From NCBI GenBank assembly GCA_028564705.1, contig JAPXFQ010002705.1, positions 62,001-126,000 of the forward strand: a stretch of 64,000 nt of DNA, read 5' to 3'. Positions 1-12,110 of this stretch are shown piece after piece. This stretch comes from Apricaphanius iberus (Eukaryota > Chordata > Actinopteri > Cyprinodontiformes > Aphaniidae). Under the pieces are notes generated by a model. The model had not been told where the DNA came from and made no database searches. It saw only the letters and a program-made list of their open reading frames with translations. Every line of letters starts with the position of its first letter. The stretch's first letter is position 1. A program made the translations under genes and the position numbers.

Positions 1-420
1 CATCAGGTGGCGCAACTCTGCTGTAGCCCCACAGGAAGTGGGTGCGCGGAAATCTATAAATAGGGGTGCTTACCCAGCTGCTCGCTCTTAGCCACGTAGC
101 CTCCAGCCATGGTTGATGCCGGCAAGACTCAGGAACCTTCCTTCGCGGGCAAAGGAGACACGTCTGAGTTCGAGCAGGAACTAATTCAAGCAACACCAAC
201 GGACGACCAATCATGTGACTGAAAATCATTTATAAACAAACCCCGTTGTTCTGCCTGAACTCTGCACACCGTTCTGCATGCTGCTGCCGGCCAGGGTGGG
301 CAACAGAAGAGAAACAGAAACTCCAACCTTATTCCTTGGCTAGCTTCCAGGAAACCAAAGACTGCCGACACCAGGTGAATCTTAAACATTGATAAATAAA
401 GTCATTTATCGTCAGAGCTC
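1..420 (+). mobile_element. GC-richer block with TATA box, short ORF and polyA signal (LTR-like?)
   Basis: TATAAATA at 55-62, a 37-residue ORF from ATG 109 to TGA 220-222 (begins MVDAGKTQEPSF), and AATAAA at 395-400. Promoter plus polyA signal a few hundred bases apart in GC-richer sequence amid AT-rich DNA is what an LTR or a retroposed first exon would look like. The window starts inside it, so no terminal repeat or target duplication can be seen. The peptide is not recognised. Confidence 0.25.
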
Positions 421-2841
421 GACAATACCCCCCTCTGAGTTTCAGACCGCTGAGAAACAGCCACACGTGGTGGAGGACCTAACACAGCCCGACTGTATGC
501 CTGAACCGGACGGAGGCCGCATCGAGCAGCCAACACATAACTGATAAGAGTGGCCGAGTTGGAGAATCCAGAGGTACTGTTCGTGAGTGTCGGGGCCAGC
601 CGTCACACAGCTGAACCCAGAAAGGAGGGAAACGACGTCCCGATCGGAAGCTCCAGGAGCTACTTGCCTGCTAACTAGCTTAGTAACCCTTTGTTAGCCT
701 GCTGGGCTAACGTCGTCTGAGCCACCTTACCCATCCACAACAGAGAACGCTTGAAGAACTCTAAACATTAATAAGATCTGTTTGGGCAGAGGCAAATTAG
801 TTAGGATAACAAATTTTAAAGGTGTTTCCTTTTTTTATTGTTAACTTTTTAAGTTTCATGTGCTAATCATGTGCTAATAACCAGACCTAGGCCTGAAGTT
901 TTAATCAGTGTTTTTAAAATACCTTTCCCGGCAGAGATTCATTTATAAATCCTGCAATCAAAAAAGAGGTTTCCTTTCTTTATTTAATTTTTAATAATTG
1001 AATTGGAGCTACTTCAAACCACCAAGTTTAGCTAAGACTAAGATTTACTCACTTGTTTAGGCCCAAGTCTCCCTCAATGCATAAACACTCAGGTGTTCAA
1101 ATAAAGATCGGTTCAGAGAAGATTAAGAACAGAAACTAATCTTATTAGCCATTTTTGAACTCTCCTTATTTGATCAAATAGAATGTTTTACTGTCGTGAT
1201 CAAGCCATAAATTAAGTAATCCTAAAGGTTATTTACTCTTATCCAGATAATTTTTAAACATAACATTTCTTAATCTAATTTTTTTTTTGTGTTTTCTTAC
1301 ATTGCTTATTTGTTTAGAGGTAAACCACTTGTGCTACATTAGTTAAACTAATTGCAATTAGTGAAACTAATTCAACTTTATTCCAGCAGCTGCAGATCAA
1401 GCCTTGGTTCCTAAAGGACCCAGATTCCTCCAGAATCATATCATAATTAAAGGTTTCTCATCTTATTACATGTTGATCTTTTTTTGTTCTTTCTTCTTAA
1501 CTATTCATTTATTTTAATCAGTAGTGTGTTCTTTTTCTAGCTTGGTGATTAAAATGTTTTTCTTATTTTTCCTGTAAATTAATCTTGTATTTTTGGAAAG
1601 TAGCTCACACATATTGCAAAGTTTATGGTCAATAGACGGTAAAGAATTCATTCCTTCAGATTACGAGACTAACATAGACATTTTGCTATTAAAATATTTC
1701 CTGATAATGGTGGTGCCCCAAATAATAATAATTTTCCATAAATTATTACTCTTATTGACTGCCATGAGCAGTCTTTTGACTATTAATAGCCAAATGACTA
1801 CATTCTTCTTAATATCTCCAACAATAACTTATTATATTTTTATGTTTCTTGACATGTATTTCACCCAGTCTACAAAATTATAACAAACAGTCATCAGTAA
1901 CACTGATGGTTAATGTGGAAAAAAAGGAAACAGTAGTTATTTTAGAAAAAAATAACAGTTTAGGTTTGGTATGAAGGGTATGGAAAAAAGATTTTTTTGT
2001 CCAGTTAAACATAACTGTGGCTAAGCTCACAGATGCATTGCTACATGAAAAATCCAGCAACAATTTAGAAGGAAAGAAACAGATTTTCAGTTCAGTTTAT
2101 TTCCAATAATTTCATGTTGAAATTTGTAATTTCAATATAATTATGTAAACATTCCAATTAGTTAAAAGTTCTTACAGACAGCCAGCACAAATTATTACTA
2201 AAACTAGGTTCACCCACTGACCTTGCAAAGTCTGAACAAGCAATTTTATATTCAAAATCCTGCTCTATAAAAGCTAAGAATATTTTGTAGTAATCAAAAT
2301 AAGGCTCACTGTTAGTTGTCACAACATAAAGAAGCAACTACATAGCTTCAATGAAAGACCAAAGTTGCAGCAAGCCACTGCACATCATCAATCAAACCTA
2401 GAGTAATTAGGCTCAGATTGCTGCAAATCGCCCAAGAGGACGGAAATCAATGTATGGCAATATTAACCCTGGGACAAAATTGACAAAGATTGAACAACTG
2501 GTGCAACAATGGATATGAATTACAATTATGATAAATGCTGTGGCTCAAAGCATATAAGCTTGTTTGCTACCCTTGTTTTTTTTCTTTGAAAGACGAACGG
2601 GAAAATGTCTTGTATGGCATTGTAAACGCTATGTATTTGCCTGTGGTGACTTTGTTCTCCTTTCTAATATGGCTCCTAATACAATGTTTATCAGCTCATT
2701 GTAAAGGAGCAAAGATAATGTGATGCTTGATGTAATTCTCCATTTAAAATGCAAAGAATCAACCAGCAAAAGGTTGCTCAGTAAATACAGGGAAACCGGG
2801 ATTTTGGAAATCTACAAATACTAATACTCTTCAAATATACA
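421..2841. other. Intergenic, no gene recognised
   Basis: 421-780 stays moderately GC-rich and may belong to the element on its left. From 780 it is AT-rich with no coding signal. The 96-residue frame at 1593-1883 has low-complexity hydrophobic composition and was not accepted. Around 1640-1668 the words GTAAAGAATTCATTCCTTCAG resemble GTAAAAGAATTCATCCTTCAG at 49452, suggesting two copies of a dispersed repeat. Confidence 0.5.
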
Positions 2842-5800
2842 TTAAAGGGACTATAAGGAAGTGTGAAATTTTGTGCTCACGATTGCCCCATCAGGCCCAC
2901 GCGTAACTACAGCCTTAACGGTAAGCTTGTGCATGAGGCGTGCATGTTGTACATGCACTCGCAAGCGATTATCAACATCTGCTGAGTCAGTCAGCTCCGT
3001 ACTCGACAATTTACAGCTTTGCATGCATAACTTCGACTGAGGTAATAAATGTTAGGGAAGATTTTTAGAACATATCAATTGTAGTGTATTTCTAGGATGT
3101 GATATGTGGGCAAATGCATAGCAAAGTGAATCAAGTGAGGAAGCCAAATAATATAGATAACTGAATAAATCACGTTTGAAGAATGAAAAAAAACACTCAT
3201 AAAGTTTGTATGCATAAACAAAATAATCCCATTGGTAGCTAATAATTATTTTGCTACATGCTACATTACTGTACAAGTATAGGTCATTTACTAGGATAAA
3301 ATAAAAAATCTGTGGAACTAATGAAGTAGAGTAAGATGACTAAAATGGTTGTGAACGGCAAAAGTGTTGTTCACTTGCAGTTTTTTCGCTACTTATAGAT
3401 ATGTGAATAGTGACTCTGAGTTAATTCTTTGAAGAAAAAAATATAAACCAACATGAAACTCATGATCAACTCAGAAATACTTTTTACTTTTATTGTAGCA
3501 ATACTTTTTTGCATATTTGTATTTGTCATAATTAAATACATTTTCTGTGTTCAGCTTTGAATGTTATCAGCCTTTGCAAGGGGATCACATAATCACCAAA
3601 ATGGAGAAGACGTTTGGTTATCATCATTACCTGTCCTCTACCTTGCTGTGTCAGCACCAATTCAGCTGTTGTAGGAGGGATGATCCCGGAGAGAGGACAC
3701 AGGGGTCATCTGGCTGAATGCTTCTCTTTTTTGGGAGTCCCCCAGCAGAGCTGAGGCGCTTGTCTAATATTCTTGTCTACAGCTCTGGGATATAGCCATA
3801 GTCTTTGGTCTCTTTTACAGTGTTAATACTGTAACGCTGCGACTTTTTGCGGGAGACTCGTTTGTGTCTAAAAAACATTAATGTAGACATATGATAAAGT
3901 TAGCCACTTCCTGGCAAAGTGGTTTTATTCTTTTCTGAAAAATCAGTCACAACAAGTAAGGGTAAATCATACTTTGTCCACAGCATAAAAAGTACCACAG
4001 CAGAGCCCCAAGGAGCTGTAAGTTCTCCTATCCTTTTCACTTTGTACACAAATCAATGTAGAAATACAGAATCAAATAATATTTTTAAAATTTCAAACGA
4101 CACTAATATTTTGAGCTTGCTCAAAGCATTTAAAAATCCATCCATGTATTTTGAGGAAAGCTATTTGTTTCACTGTTGGTATGTAAAAAAATATTAAAAC
4201 TAAAAGAGATGATATTTGACCCCAGAGGGCTGATGTTACATGATTTAGTCATCATTGAAGGCAGTGCAATAGAACAGGTGGAATCGTAAAAATATCTTAG
4301 TGTCTATCTACCAAGCTGTGAAGTAAAAAAGTAATTGATTTAGAAACTCCTTTATTCCTATATCTGTGGCTCTTCTTAACATTTGGAGGAGCATTTTTGT
4401 AATAGGTGTTTGAATGTTTTGATGGTGTGATGCATAGGAGGTGTAATATGATTGTTAAATGTAGCACCACTAATCTACATATCTGCTTGCTTTGATAATC
4501 TCTGGGTGGGTTGTGCAAATGTAATGACTGTTGTCCTGCTATTGGTGCCTCTTCCTATTTTTGTATACAGTCATAGTTGTTTTGTTTGATTATATGTATA
4601 GTATTTTAAAATTCTACCCTGGCAATACAAACCAAATGTCCATTTCCAAAATAAATTTTATCTAATCTAATAAGTGTAAATAATATATTTATGTATAATC
4701 AATATATTAGAGCAACAAAGTATGACTTACAATACTTGGCCTTTGCTGTTCACATGCACTGGGCAATGGTTATGGTGTTTGTAGTCCAATACAGCAAGGA
4801 ATGTCCTGGCTCCATTTGAGAATTTAAAGCGTTTCCCTGCACACATCGAGATGTGGTTCTGGAAAGACTCAAGCTTTTGGGGCGACAGTTCTAATTTCAA
4901 GCAGAGCACAAACTACAATCTGTCTTGGGGTACATTTTCTTTTTTCTGTGGGAGAAGTATCCATTCAGATAGTATAAAATCAGAGAGTGGAAAGTGAGAG
5001 AGGAGATTTTACTATTAGAAAAAAAAATTGATATCGTAACATATCACATAACATATTGTAATGAAATTGAAGATAAAAAAATTCTAAATCTTATGGGTCT
5101 AAAGCTCCTTCTCCATCATACTCAATTCTGGAAGTAAAAACAGCAGAGTATAATAATAGAAACAGCAGCAAAATATGACAATATGTACTGACATATACAC
5201 ATAGAATTTTAGAGAAAAGCATTATCATGTTGCTCCATTGATTTTGTGCTACACAGAAAATAAACTTTATAGCCTATGTAATTTTTAAAAAATAGGGTAA
5301 TTGTTCATCAAATGATAAAAGCCATGCATTTACCATGCTTCCAATAATTCTAACCCTTCATCTTCTTTTAGAGGATGAACTCCCGCAACCTGGAAATCAT
5401 CTCTGTAGATAAGAAGGAAAGAGTATTTTTTTTATGTGATGTGGAGAACAATAAGATTCTTTCAGGGTTCTCCACCTCTCAAACGCCACCCGCACCAATG
5501 TGTACTCTGGCTCTATGCTTACGTCGATCTGACTCGAGTTTTGCCTTTTTTGTAGCGTTGGAATGAACACTTGGTTACTTAGTTATCTTGGGCTGGAGTG
5601 TCTGTGGTACTTGAAGCCTCTCTCGTCTTGTTCTTGACAGAAACCATGCTTCCAACACTAGCCCTCTCTACACAGTTCTTGCTGCAGAGAGCAAACACTG
5701 CAGTAGAACGTGAATGTGCATGACATCGTCACACACTAGGCTGCCTCTAGGAGGTGCTGAGGGAGCGCTGCTTTTTCGACCTGAACAATAACTAATAATA

Positions 5801-5955
5801 ACTAATAAAGGGATTTTAAAGGCATACAGAGGCAACCACGGTAAAAAGGCCAGGGCTCTTTTTACTGACCAGGACATTGCTGGATCATGTATGAGGAAGA
5901 AATTTTAGAGTTCTATACATTTATTTGCTGTTAAACTTCCTTATAGTCCCTTTAA
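2842..5955. mobile_element. TTAA-flanked DNA transposon with exact inverted termini
   Basis: The left end TTAAAGGGACTATAAGGAAG (2842-2861) is repeated as a perfect inverse at 5936-5955. If TTAA is the target duplication, the terminal repeat is AGGGACTATAAGGAAG, in the style of TTAA-targeting superfamilies (Kolobok or piggyBac); no transposase is seen, so the family is inferred. Subterminal blocks 2980-3050 and 5590-5955 match a second copy near 29584-30030, while about 3060-5580 is absent from that copy and includes a LINE fragment, so it is best read as later insertion. Confidence 0.6.
3919..4670 (+). pseudogene. Rex1/CR1-like LINE reverse transcriptase relic
   Basis: The frame 3919-4197 contains the RT core PQGAVSSPILFTLYTNQ followed by SNDTNILSLL, equal to the PQG..SP.LF.LYTND and .DDT. 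blocks of CR1/Rex1/L2-group LINEs. After a stop, another frame continues with EMIFDPRGLMLHD and IEQVESYKYLSVY, the usual thumb-domain blocks. Frames are broken repeatedly. The 3' end is near 4660-4670, with a TATCTAATCTAAT tail. Nested inside the TTAA-flanked element. Confidence 0.75.
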
Positions 5956-6043
5956 TGGGCACACCATAAATTCGCTTCCAAGAAAACAAACATTTCTACA
6001 ATAGCTGTTCCAAATTCCACATTGTCCTACCGAGCCATGTTGG

Positions 6044-6155
6044 GTGTCGGTGTATGAATGCGAGTGTGAATGGGTGAATGTGGCTTCAAACTAAAGCGCT
6101 TTGAGTGGTCAGTAAGACTAGAAAAGCGCTATATAAGTTCAGTCCATTTACCATT
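6044..6155 (+). repeat. Dispersed teleost repeat tail
   Basis: Carries the words GAATGCGAGTGTGAATGGGTG, AAAGCGCTTTGAGTGGTC and AAAAGCGCTATATAAG followed by a CCATTTACCATT end, a 3' tail very common in teleost genomes. It lies just right of the TTAA-flanked element. The parent family was not resolved. Confidence 0.6.
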
Positions 6156-6286
6156 CGGGTCTTTTAGCAGTACAGTCTTAGCTTCTTTCCATTGTTTACT
6201 TTTACAAAAAAAGTAAATTGCTGGGATTCCTTACATAGTAAACTTTTCACTGATTGGAATGTTTGTATGATTGTATTGAAATGACT

Positions 6287-6360
6287 TTTGTTGTAAAGTG
6301 CCTTGAGATGACATTTGTTGTGAACTGGCACTATATAAATAAAAGTGAATTGAATTTAAT
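6287..6360 (+). repeat. L2-type LINE/SINE 3' tail
   Basis: TAAAGTGCCTTGAGATGACA followed by CTATATAAATAAAAGTGAAT, ending in the simple unit TGAATT. This is the standard 3' tail of fish L2-type LINEs and the SINEs that borrow it. The body is not visible. Confidence 0.65.
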
Positions 6361-7208
6361 TTAACCGGCTATATTAATTATAATGAATTCCTGCTTATAG
6401 CTTACAGAAAAAAACAATATTTAAGATTAAAATATTACACCTGACAAAAAAAAACAATTGAGAAATGTTGGCTTAATGTGCTTAATACCTTTTTTAAATA
6501 AGACTTTTAATTTGACAAAAAACCCTTTAAGAATTTAGAAGATTTAAGAAATGCACACAACAAAAATGGACAGTTTCATTAATCCACTGCCTGGTCAAAG
6601 TTGTTGGTGTACTTTAGATTAACTTGAAAAAAATGGTGGGTTAAGACATCATTTTTCACAAACCATAATTTTCATTTGTAGATTGTAAAAGAGAATTACA
6701 TTCAGATTCCACATTTCCATAACAGAAGAAAACAACATTATTTTATTCTAGAACGTAATATTTCTATATGCTGATACTTTATTTTAACATGGTTTCTAAT
6801 ATACATCTACAGCTGTATGTCAATAAAAGTGACTGTGTGACATTTGAGACAAGTAACTTAGATTCTTAATTGCTTTTTGTGAACACTTTTTGGGAAGAAA
6901 AAGTATCTAGATATATATTGAAAATTGTATTTAAGATGAAAAATATTGAGATATAACTTTTGGTCCATATCCTCCAGCCCTAGGTATGAGTGTGCATGAT
7001 TGTCTTGTATATATCTGAGATGACCTGTGATGGATTGGCAACCTATCCAAGGAATGCCTCACCTCTTTCCCAGAGACTGCTGAAGATAGGCTGCTAAAGG
7101 AAAACAACCCAGGGTTGGCTCGGTCCGAATTTGACCCATCATTGAGTTACAAGTTGTGTTCTTTGAAACCTAGCGGTTTTCGGTGCGTATGACTGCAGAA
7201 ATTATGCA
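6361..7208. other. AT-rich intergenic DNA, nothing recognised
   Basis: No coding frame, structured repeat or motif cluster that could be supported; many A and T runs. Confidence 0.5.
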
Positions 7209-8184
7209 ATGGGCTTGGAAAGTTGGAACTCTTATGATGCTTCTTGTAAGATTTTGTTTTATTTTTGTTTTCTTCTTATGTTTATTTTGCTTCTGAAACC
7301 ACTTTTTTTATGCAACATCCATCACAATTTAACTTTGTTACAAACAGAAACCTCACCCCAGCACCTCCATTTTATTGGCAACATAAAGGCTACAGCATTA
7401 GCAAGGTCAGCCGTCTATCACCTGCAGAGTATTTCTAGGATTAAAGGATTAATGTTGCAACAGGACCTCAAAATACTCATCCATGTGTTTATCCTTAGTC
7501 AGCTGATCCAGAACATTGCTGCTTGGGTCCTCACTAGACCCAGGAAAGTAGAGCATATCATCCCAGTTCTAAAGTTCTTACATTGGCTCCCTGCAGCTCA
7601 GAGAATAGACTTAAAATACTGCTATTAGTTTATAAATCATTACATCATTTAGCTCAATTCTCTCTCTCAATTCTCGCTGTCATTTTACCAACCCCCTATA
7701 TCATTCAAGTCCTCCAACTCTAACCTATTAATCATCATTAGAAACAGGACCAAACATGGGGAAGCAGCTTTCAGTTTATATGCTCCCTTTTGTGGCACAA
7801 ACTTCCTGATGACTGCAAAGCTGCTCAAATGCTGAGCCACTTTAAAGCACAACTTACAACTCATCAGTTTCCCTTTGAGTAAATGATTATGAAGCTTAAT
7901 TGCTGTTTACTTTCTTTAATGCTTTTTCTTAGTGATTTTCATGTTTTATGCTTTTCATGTTTTATTCTTGATTGCTTTTTTTACTTTCGATGCCTTTAAG
8001 ATTGCTGTTTTTTCTTTCTCTAATGTATTTTTTCATGCTTTTGGTGATTTATTCTTGATTGCTGTTTTTACTGTCCTTGCTTTTATCATATGTCCTGTTT
8101 CTTTACCACCAAATTTTGTAAACCACTTTGAATTACCTTGTTGTTGAAAGTGCGCTATACAAATAAAATCGCCTTGCCTTGCTT
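7209..8184 (+). pseudogene. LINE/L2 3' part: RT C-terminus and tail
   Basis: The frame 7209-7628 has the L2 C-terminal blocks: LHFIGNIKATALARSAVYHL, LIHVFILSQL, AAWVLTRPRKVEHIIPVLKF and LHWLPAAQRIDLK, each near the family form. Beyond the stop, degraded sequence includes SFQFICSLLWHKLPDDCKA. The copy ends in the tail TTGTTGAAAGTGCGCTATAC and AAATAAAATCGCCTTGCCTT (about 8135-8184). 5'-truncated, with stops and no endonuclease, as usual for LINE copies. Confidence 0.8.
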
Positions 8185-9190
8185 CCTGTTGGGATATTAC
8201 ATAATGGACTAAATAATGTATCACAAAACTGTGAAGTGCAAAGAACAGGACGCATAAAACACTTTCATAGCATTCAGACAAGCCAAACATGATTCATGTT
8301 GCTGCAGGATGCCTAATTTTGAGATAATTCAATTCAGTTTTTAAAATAATAAGTCCGGTTAGTGACAGCTTTCACCATGTGCCTCAATGAACTGAGTTCT
8401 CTAGAGAGAACCCACTAAACATTGACCAGTTTAAAGGATCTTCTGAGTAGCTGGGTTTTCACACGTGCTTATCTGAGGGAGTTCGTTGATGTGTGTGTGT
8501 CATGATAATGAAGTTAGGACCAGAGAAGCCAATATCAGTAACTGAGTGGTCGCCACAGGGGTTTCTGCCACCACCCTCATTCATCATAGCGATGATAGCT
8601 ATTTCTGCCTCTCTTTTTTTCCCTCCTTCTCTTATATCACATCCCATCTCTCCATCTGTCTGTCTCGTTATGCATTTATAGTGTTTGCATTTGTGTTTGT
8701 ATGCTTTAAGCTGTTCATTAAGACTTGACAAATGCTGCTGAGTAAAAAGAGATTCTTTAAAGTCATTTGGTCTTTGAGTCATGAATGTTTGTCGTTCCTT
8801 CAAACCTGTCATAGGCACTCATTTTCTGACTATAAGGCTGCAATAGGATTTTACTGCAGGTCCCCTCCTTCTTATCATCTTACCATAAAACAGTTATGCT
8901 ACAGTCCCAACGCCAGCTTCTAATTTCAGCCCAGAGAAAAATAAATCTTTTAAATTCAAGCACATTGAGGAAAGCACTGTCGACTGACATCATGCATATA
9001 TTTTCCTGTCTTCCCTTCACCAAATTTACAGAGACAAGCCTACAGGGTGAATAAGGAGTCATAGGCTCAGTTGAAATCTGATTGGCAACCTCTGGCATCT
9101 CTCATCAGAGTCAAAAGTTACCAAGCAATTGGCTAAGAAGTTTTTTACTTGGAATACTAAACAACCCTGATATATCTCATGAACGTTACT
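8185..9190. other. Intergenic, nothing recognised
   Basis: Overlapping open frames on both strands at 8459-8923 have no family features and mostly mirror pyrimidine-rich sequence. No gene is called. Confidence 0.45.
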
Positions 9191-9197
9191 CTGTCTG

Positions 9198-9272
<75 letters not shown>
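9191..9272 (+). repeat. (TCTA)n microsatellite
   Basis: About 20 units of TCTA/ATCT with CTGT variants at both edges. Long uninterrupted runs of this kind are usually length-polymorphic. Confidence 0.97.
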
Positions 9273-9414
9273 GTGTATTTGTCATTTTTATTCATTTTTT
9301 TGTGCATTCGTCGTTTTTATAAAAAAAATGTTTTGTTTATTTGTTGTTTTTATTATTGTTTTTGTAAATATTTTTGTGTGTTTGTTTTCATTTCTTTATA
9401 GTTTATATGAGTCA

Positions 9415-11753
9415 CTATAGCATCAGTCGTCTGTAATTTTGTGCAAAAGTCTTAACAAATGCGTCCATATCTAGGCCTGTTGTTAGGGCCTTCTCATGAG
9501 CCAGAATAACTAAATTTATTTTTCTCTCATGTAGTATAGTGCGGCGGAAGGGGGTAAGAACGCGAGACAAAGTGGAGAAAGAGCTCTTGCATGATGCAGT
9601 TGATATTCCAATCACAAGGGAGGTCACATACATGCGATGAAGCTGAGGAAAGGCATTATCTTACCCGTGCAGATATTTGCAAACGGTGGAGAGGTCTACA
9701 AACTCTACATTGCCATCATCAGTCTTTTTGAATTCTTTTTCCAACATTATTTTTGCAACAAGAATCTCATTGGAAAGTTTGTCATTGTCACTTCCTTTCA
9801 TTTTATGCAGAGGACTTAACATTGCAACATCCAGAAAAGAAGGAGATTGAGGTTGAAGGCAATTAACTGCTTTCATGAGATCAACATTGCTTTTGGAGAA
9901 CCTTGTCTCGATCTCTACAATGGCTTTGTCCAAAATGTTGAGGAGCACTCTCCTCAAAGGCTGGCTAGGAGTCATGGTGTCTTCTACATGGCCTACAGTG
10001 GACATAAGAACACTACCTATGAGCACTGAGCTCATTGTTCTCTTTCTTTTAGCAGCTGGTGCAGGTGTGCTGGTTAATATCTCACTTTCCTCATCTCTCA
10101 TCTGCTTCAAAGTCTGCAGAGATGCACTGACTACTACTGAAGCACAGCACAGGTCAGCAGAATGAGCCTGCAGCATAGCATTTACATACTTCAAGGAACC
10201 AAGAACTTTTAGGAGGAATTTTCCAATTTCAAAGAAATTATGCCTCCTTAACATCATCAGTAGCCCTGATGCCTCTGTACAGATATCAGCAGCAGCTCTG
10301 TCCTCTGTAACGTTTGACAGGATACTCATAATAACATCCTGATTCTCCACAAGACACTTGGTCACATCATAGTGGCTTGTCCACCTGATCTCCAACAGTC
10401 TTTTAAGGGAGGGGACATCAAACTTATGTGACACATAATTACGGTGAAAAAAGGAGTGCAGTGATCCTGACAGATCAAAAAAGGTTTTTGCACATGGCTA
10501 TGCTTGCATCGCATGGACCACTGTTAAGTGCAGCTGGTGGTTATAGCAGTGGATATGAGGTATATCCTTCCCTACCTTCATTTGCAACAAGGCCTGAACC
10601 CCATCCCTGACCTCACTCATGACAGAAGCTCCATCATAGTACTTACTGATAATTTCAGCTGTACTATAGCCTGAGTCAGAAAGATGTTCAAGAATTTGAT
10701 TGGTAATAAATTCAGCATTTAACTGACTGAGATCAAGCAGACCAATCAGATGTTCCTCTGGAAGGCCTTTACAGACAAATCTAATCAGTACTGACAGATT
10801 CTCCACATTGCATTTGTCCCTAGTTCCATCACTTTCAATGCAAAACCCAGCATAATCGGCTTTTTCATAATTAGCTTTGATCTTATTTAATACCATTTTG
10901 GCCAGTGTTTCAATAATTTCGTTTTGTATGTTGTGAGAGGTGTATTTTGCATTTTGTGGGATGTGTTTGTTTATTTAATTAAATTTGGGGGTCCTTTGCC
11001 AGTGTGTACTCAACCATTTTTAAGAACAGTCCTGCAGAGAAATCATCATTAAAGCTTTCCACAGTGCCACGAAGTTGAAGTTCATTTACTGCTAGGAACT
11101 GAACAACTTCTCCAAATGTTTTTATATAATATCTGGGGTTTTTTTAAGTTGTTTGGGACTAAATAAGTAACCAATGGTTTCCCCTGTGGCCTCTCTTTGG
11201 GACATTTCAGACCAGATTTTTGCATTTTTTATGTGGCATTGACTTGATGCATGCTTTGTGAGTCCCTTGTCGTTGCCGTTTTCCAATTATTAAATCCTTG
11301 TTTTGTGAAAACCAAATCCCTATCATTGTTCCCCCCAAATTTAGGACATGGAAAACAAAAGCATGCATTGAGGTTTGCTGAGTATACGAGCCATGGTCTC
11401 CCACGATACCAGCCAGGGCAGAATGAGCGGGCGTTTTTCCCAAAATGACGCTTAAGGAAAACCAGAGCCGTGGGTTGTGACGGTGCTGTAGTGTTCAAGC
11501 CTGTGTTTACATCCCTCGCAGCAACCAATTCTGGGCTGGGAGCAACGGGGACAGTGGGGGATGCTGTGCTTATGCAAACAGAAGAACTATATGTACTGGT
11601 ACTGCACTGGGCACGGGGGTTAGAGTTTGTGAGGAGTTGAGAAGCAATATCAACCGACAAGCCGGGTAATGATTCTGTCTCCGCTGCTGCTAATACCGTA
11701 GCACTGCCTGTGCTAGGTTTAGCTTTAGCAACCAGAAATCTGTGCATAGTCAA
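9415..11753 (-). pseudogene. hAT transposase (TTF zinc finger, DUF4371 type) pseudogene
   Basis: Read right to left on the minus strand. 11753-11229: N-terminal part with a TTF-type zinc finger, FCPGWYRGRPWLVYS, CFCFPC and the FTKQGFNNWK block. 11228-10965: degraded DUF4371 start (NELQLRGTVESFNDDF). 10964-10498: IPQNAKYTSHNIQNEII, GFCIESDGTRD, YDGASVM and HCYNHQLHL. 10497-9661: RWTSHYD and the insertion region. 9660-9415: hAT dimerisation block, ISTASCKSSFSTLSRV. From 10964 down a single frame is kept except for stops at 10498-10500 (TAG) and 9661-9663 (TAA); at least one frameshift lies near 10970-11228. Related to vertebrate ZMYM1-like domesticated transposases. Inactive here as read. Confidence 0.9.
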
Positions 11754-12110
11754 CTCGATTCACTTGCAATTACAAAAGACAGCGACAGTGAGACAGGGGG
11801 AGAATGAAAGAGTAACCAAATAATTGCGGCTATCGATAGCGGAATAAACTTAAAACAGCGGCTGAGCTCAACTAACGGCTATGCGTCTGCATACTCTGCT
11901 GTGACCGAGAAAAAAGTGAGAAGCAGAGGAGCAACAACCAAGTTCAGCGACTGGCCACACCCTCTTTGTGCATCTACCAACCAGCTGGAGGACAGAGGTT
12001 GCAAGATATTTGCATGCCATCACGTTTGGGGGGGCAGTCATGGCATTTAGGGGGGCACTGCCCCCCCCCTTGCCTATGCCTATATCCGGGCCCGCTTCCA
12101 AATGTTTAAA
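11754..12110 (-). mobile_element. 5' flank and likely terminus of the hAT element
   Basis: Upstream of the transposase start on the minus strand. Ends in GC-rich sequence whose minus-strand reading is GCGGGCCCGGATATAGGC followed by ATAGGCAAGGGGG, the style of teleost hAT termini. The matching left terminus was not found below 9415, so exact ends and the 8-bp target duplication are unknown. Confidence 0.4.

Noticed and set aside
1593..1883. 96-residue hydrophobic frame
   Set aside because: AT-rich composition, no family pattern, no codon-usage signal.
8459..8923. Cluster of 60-119 residue frames on both strands
   Set aside because: Mutually overlapping, no conserved residues, no splice context.
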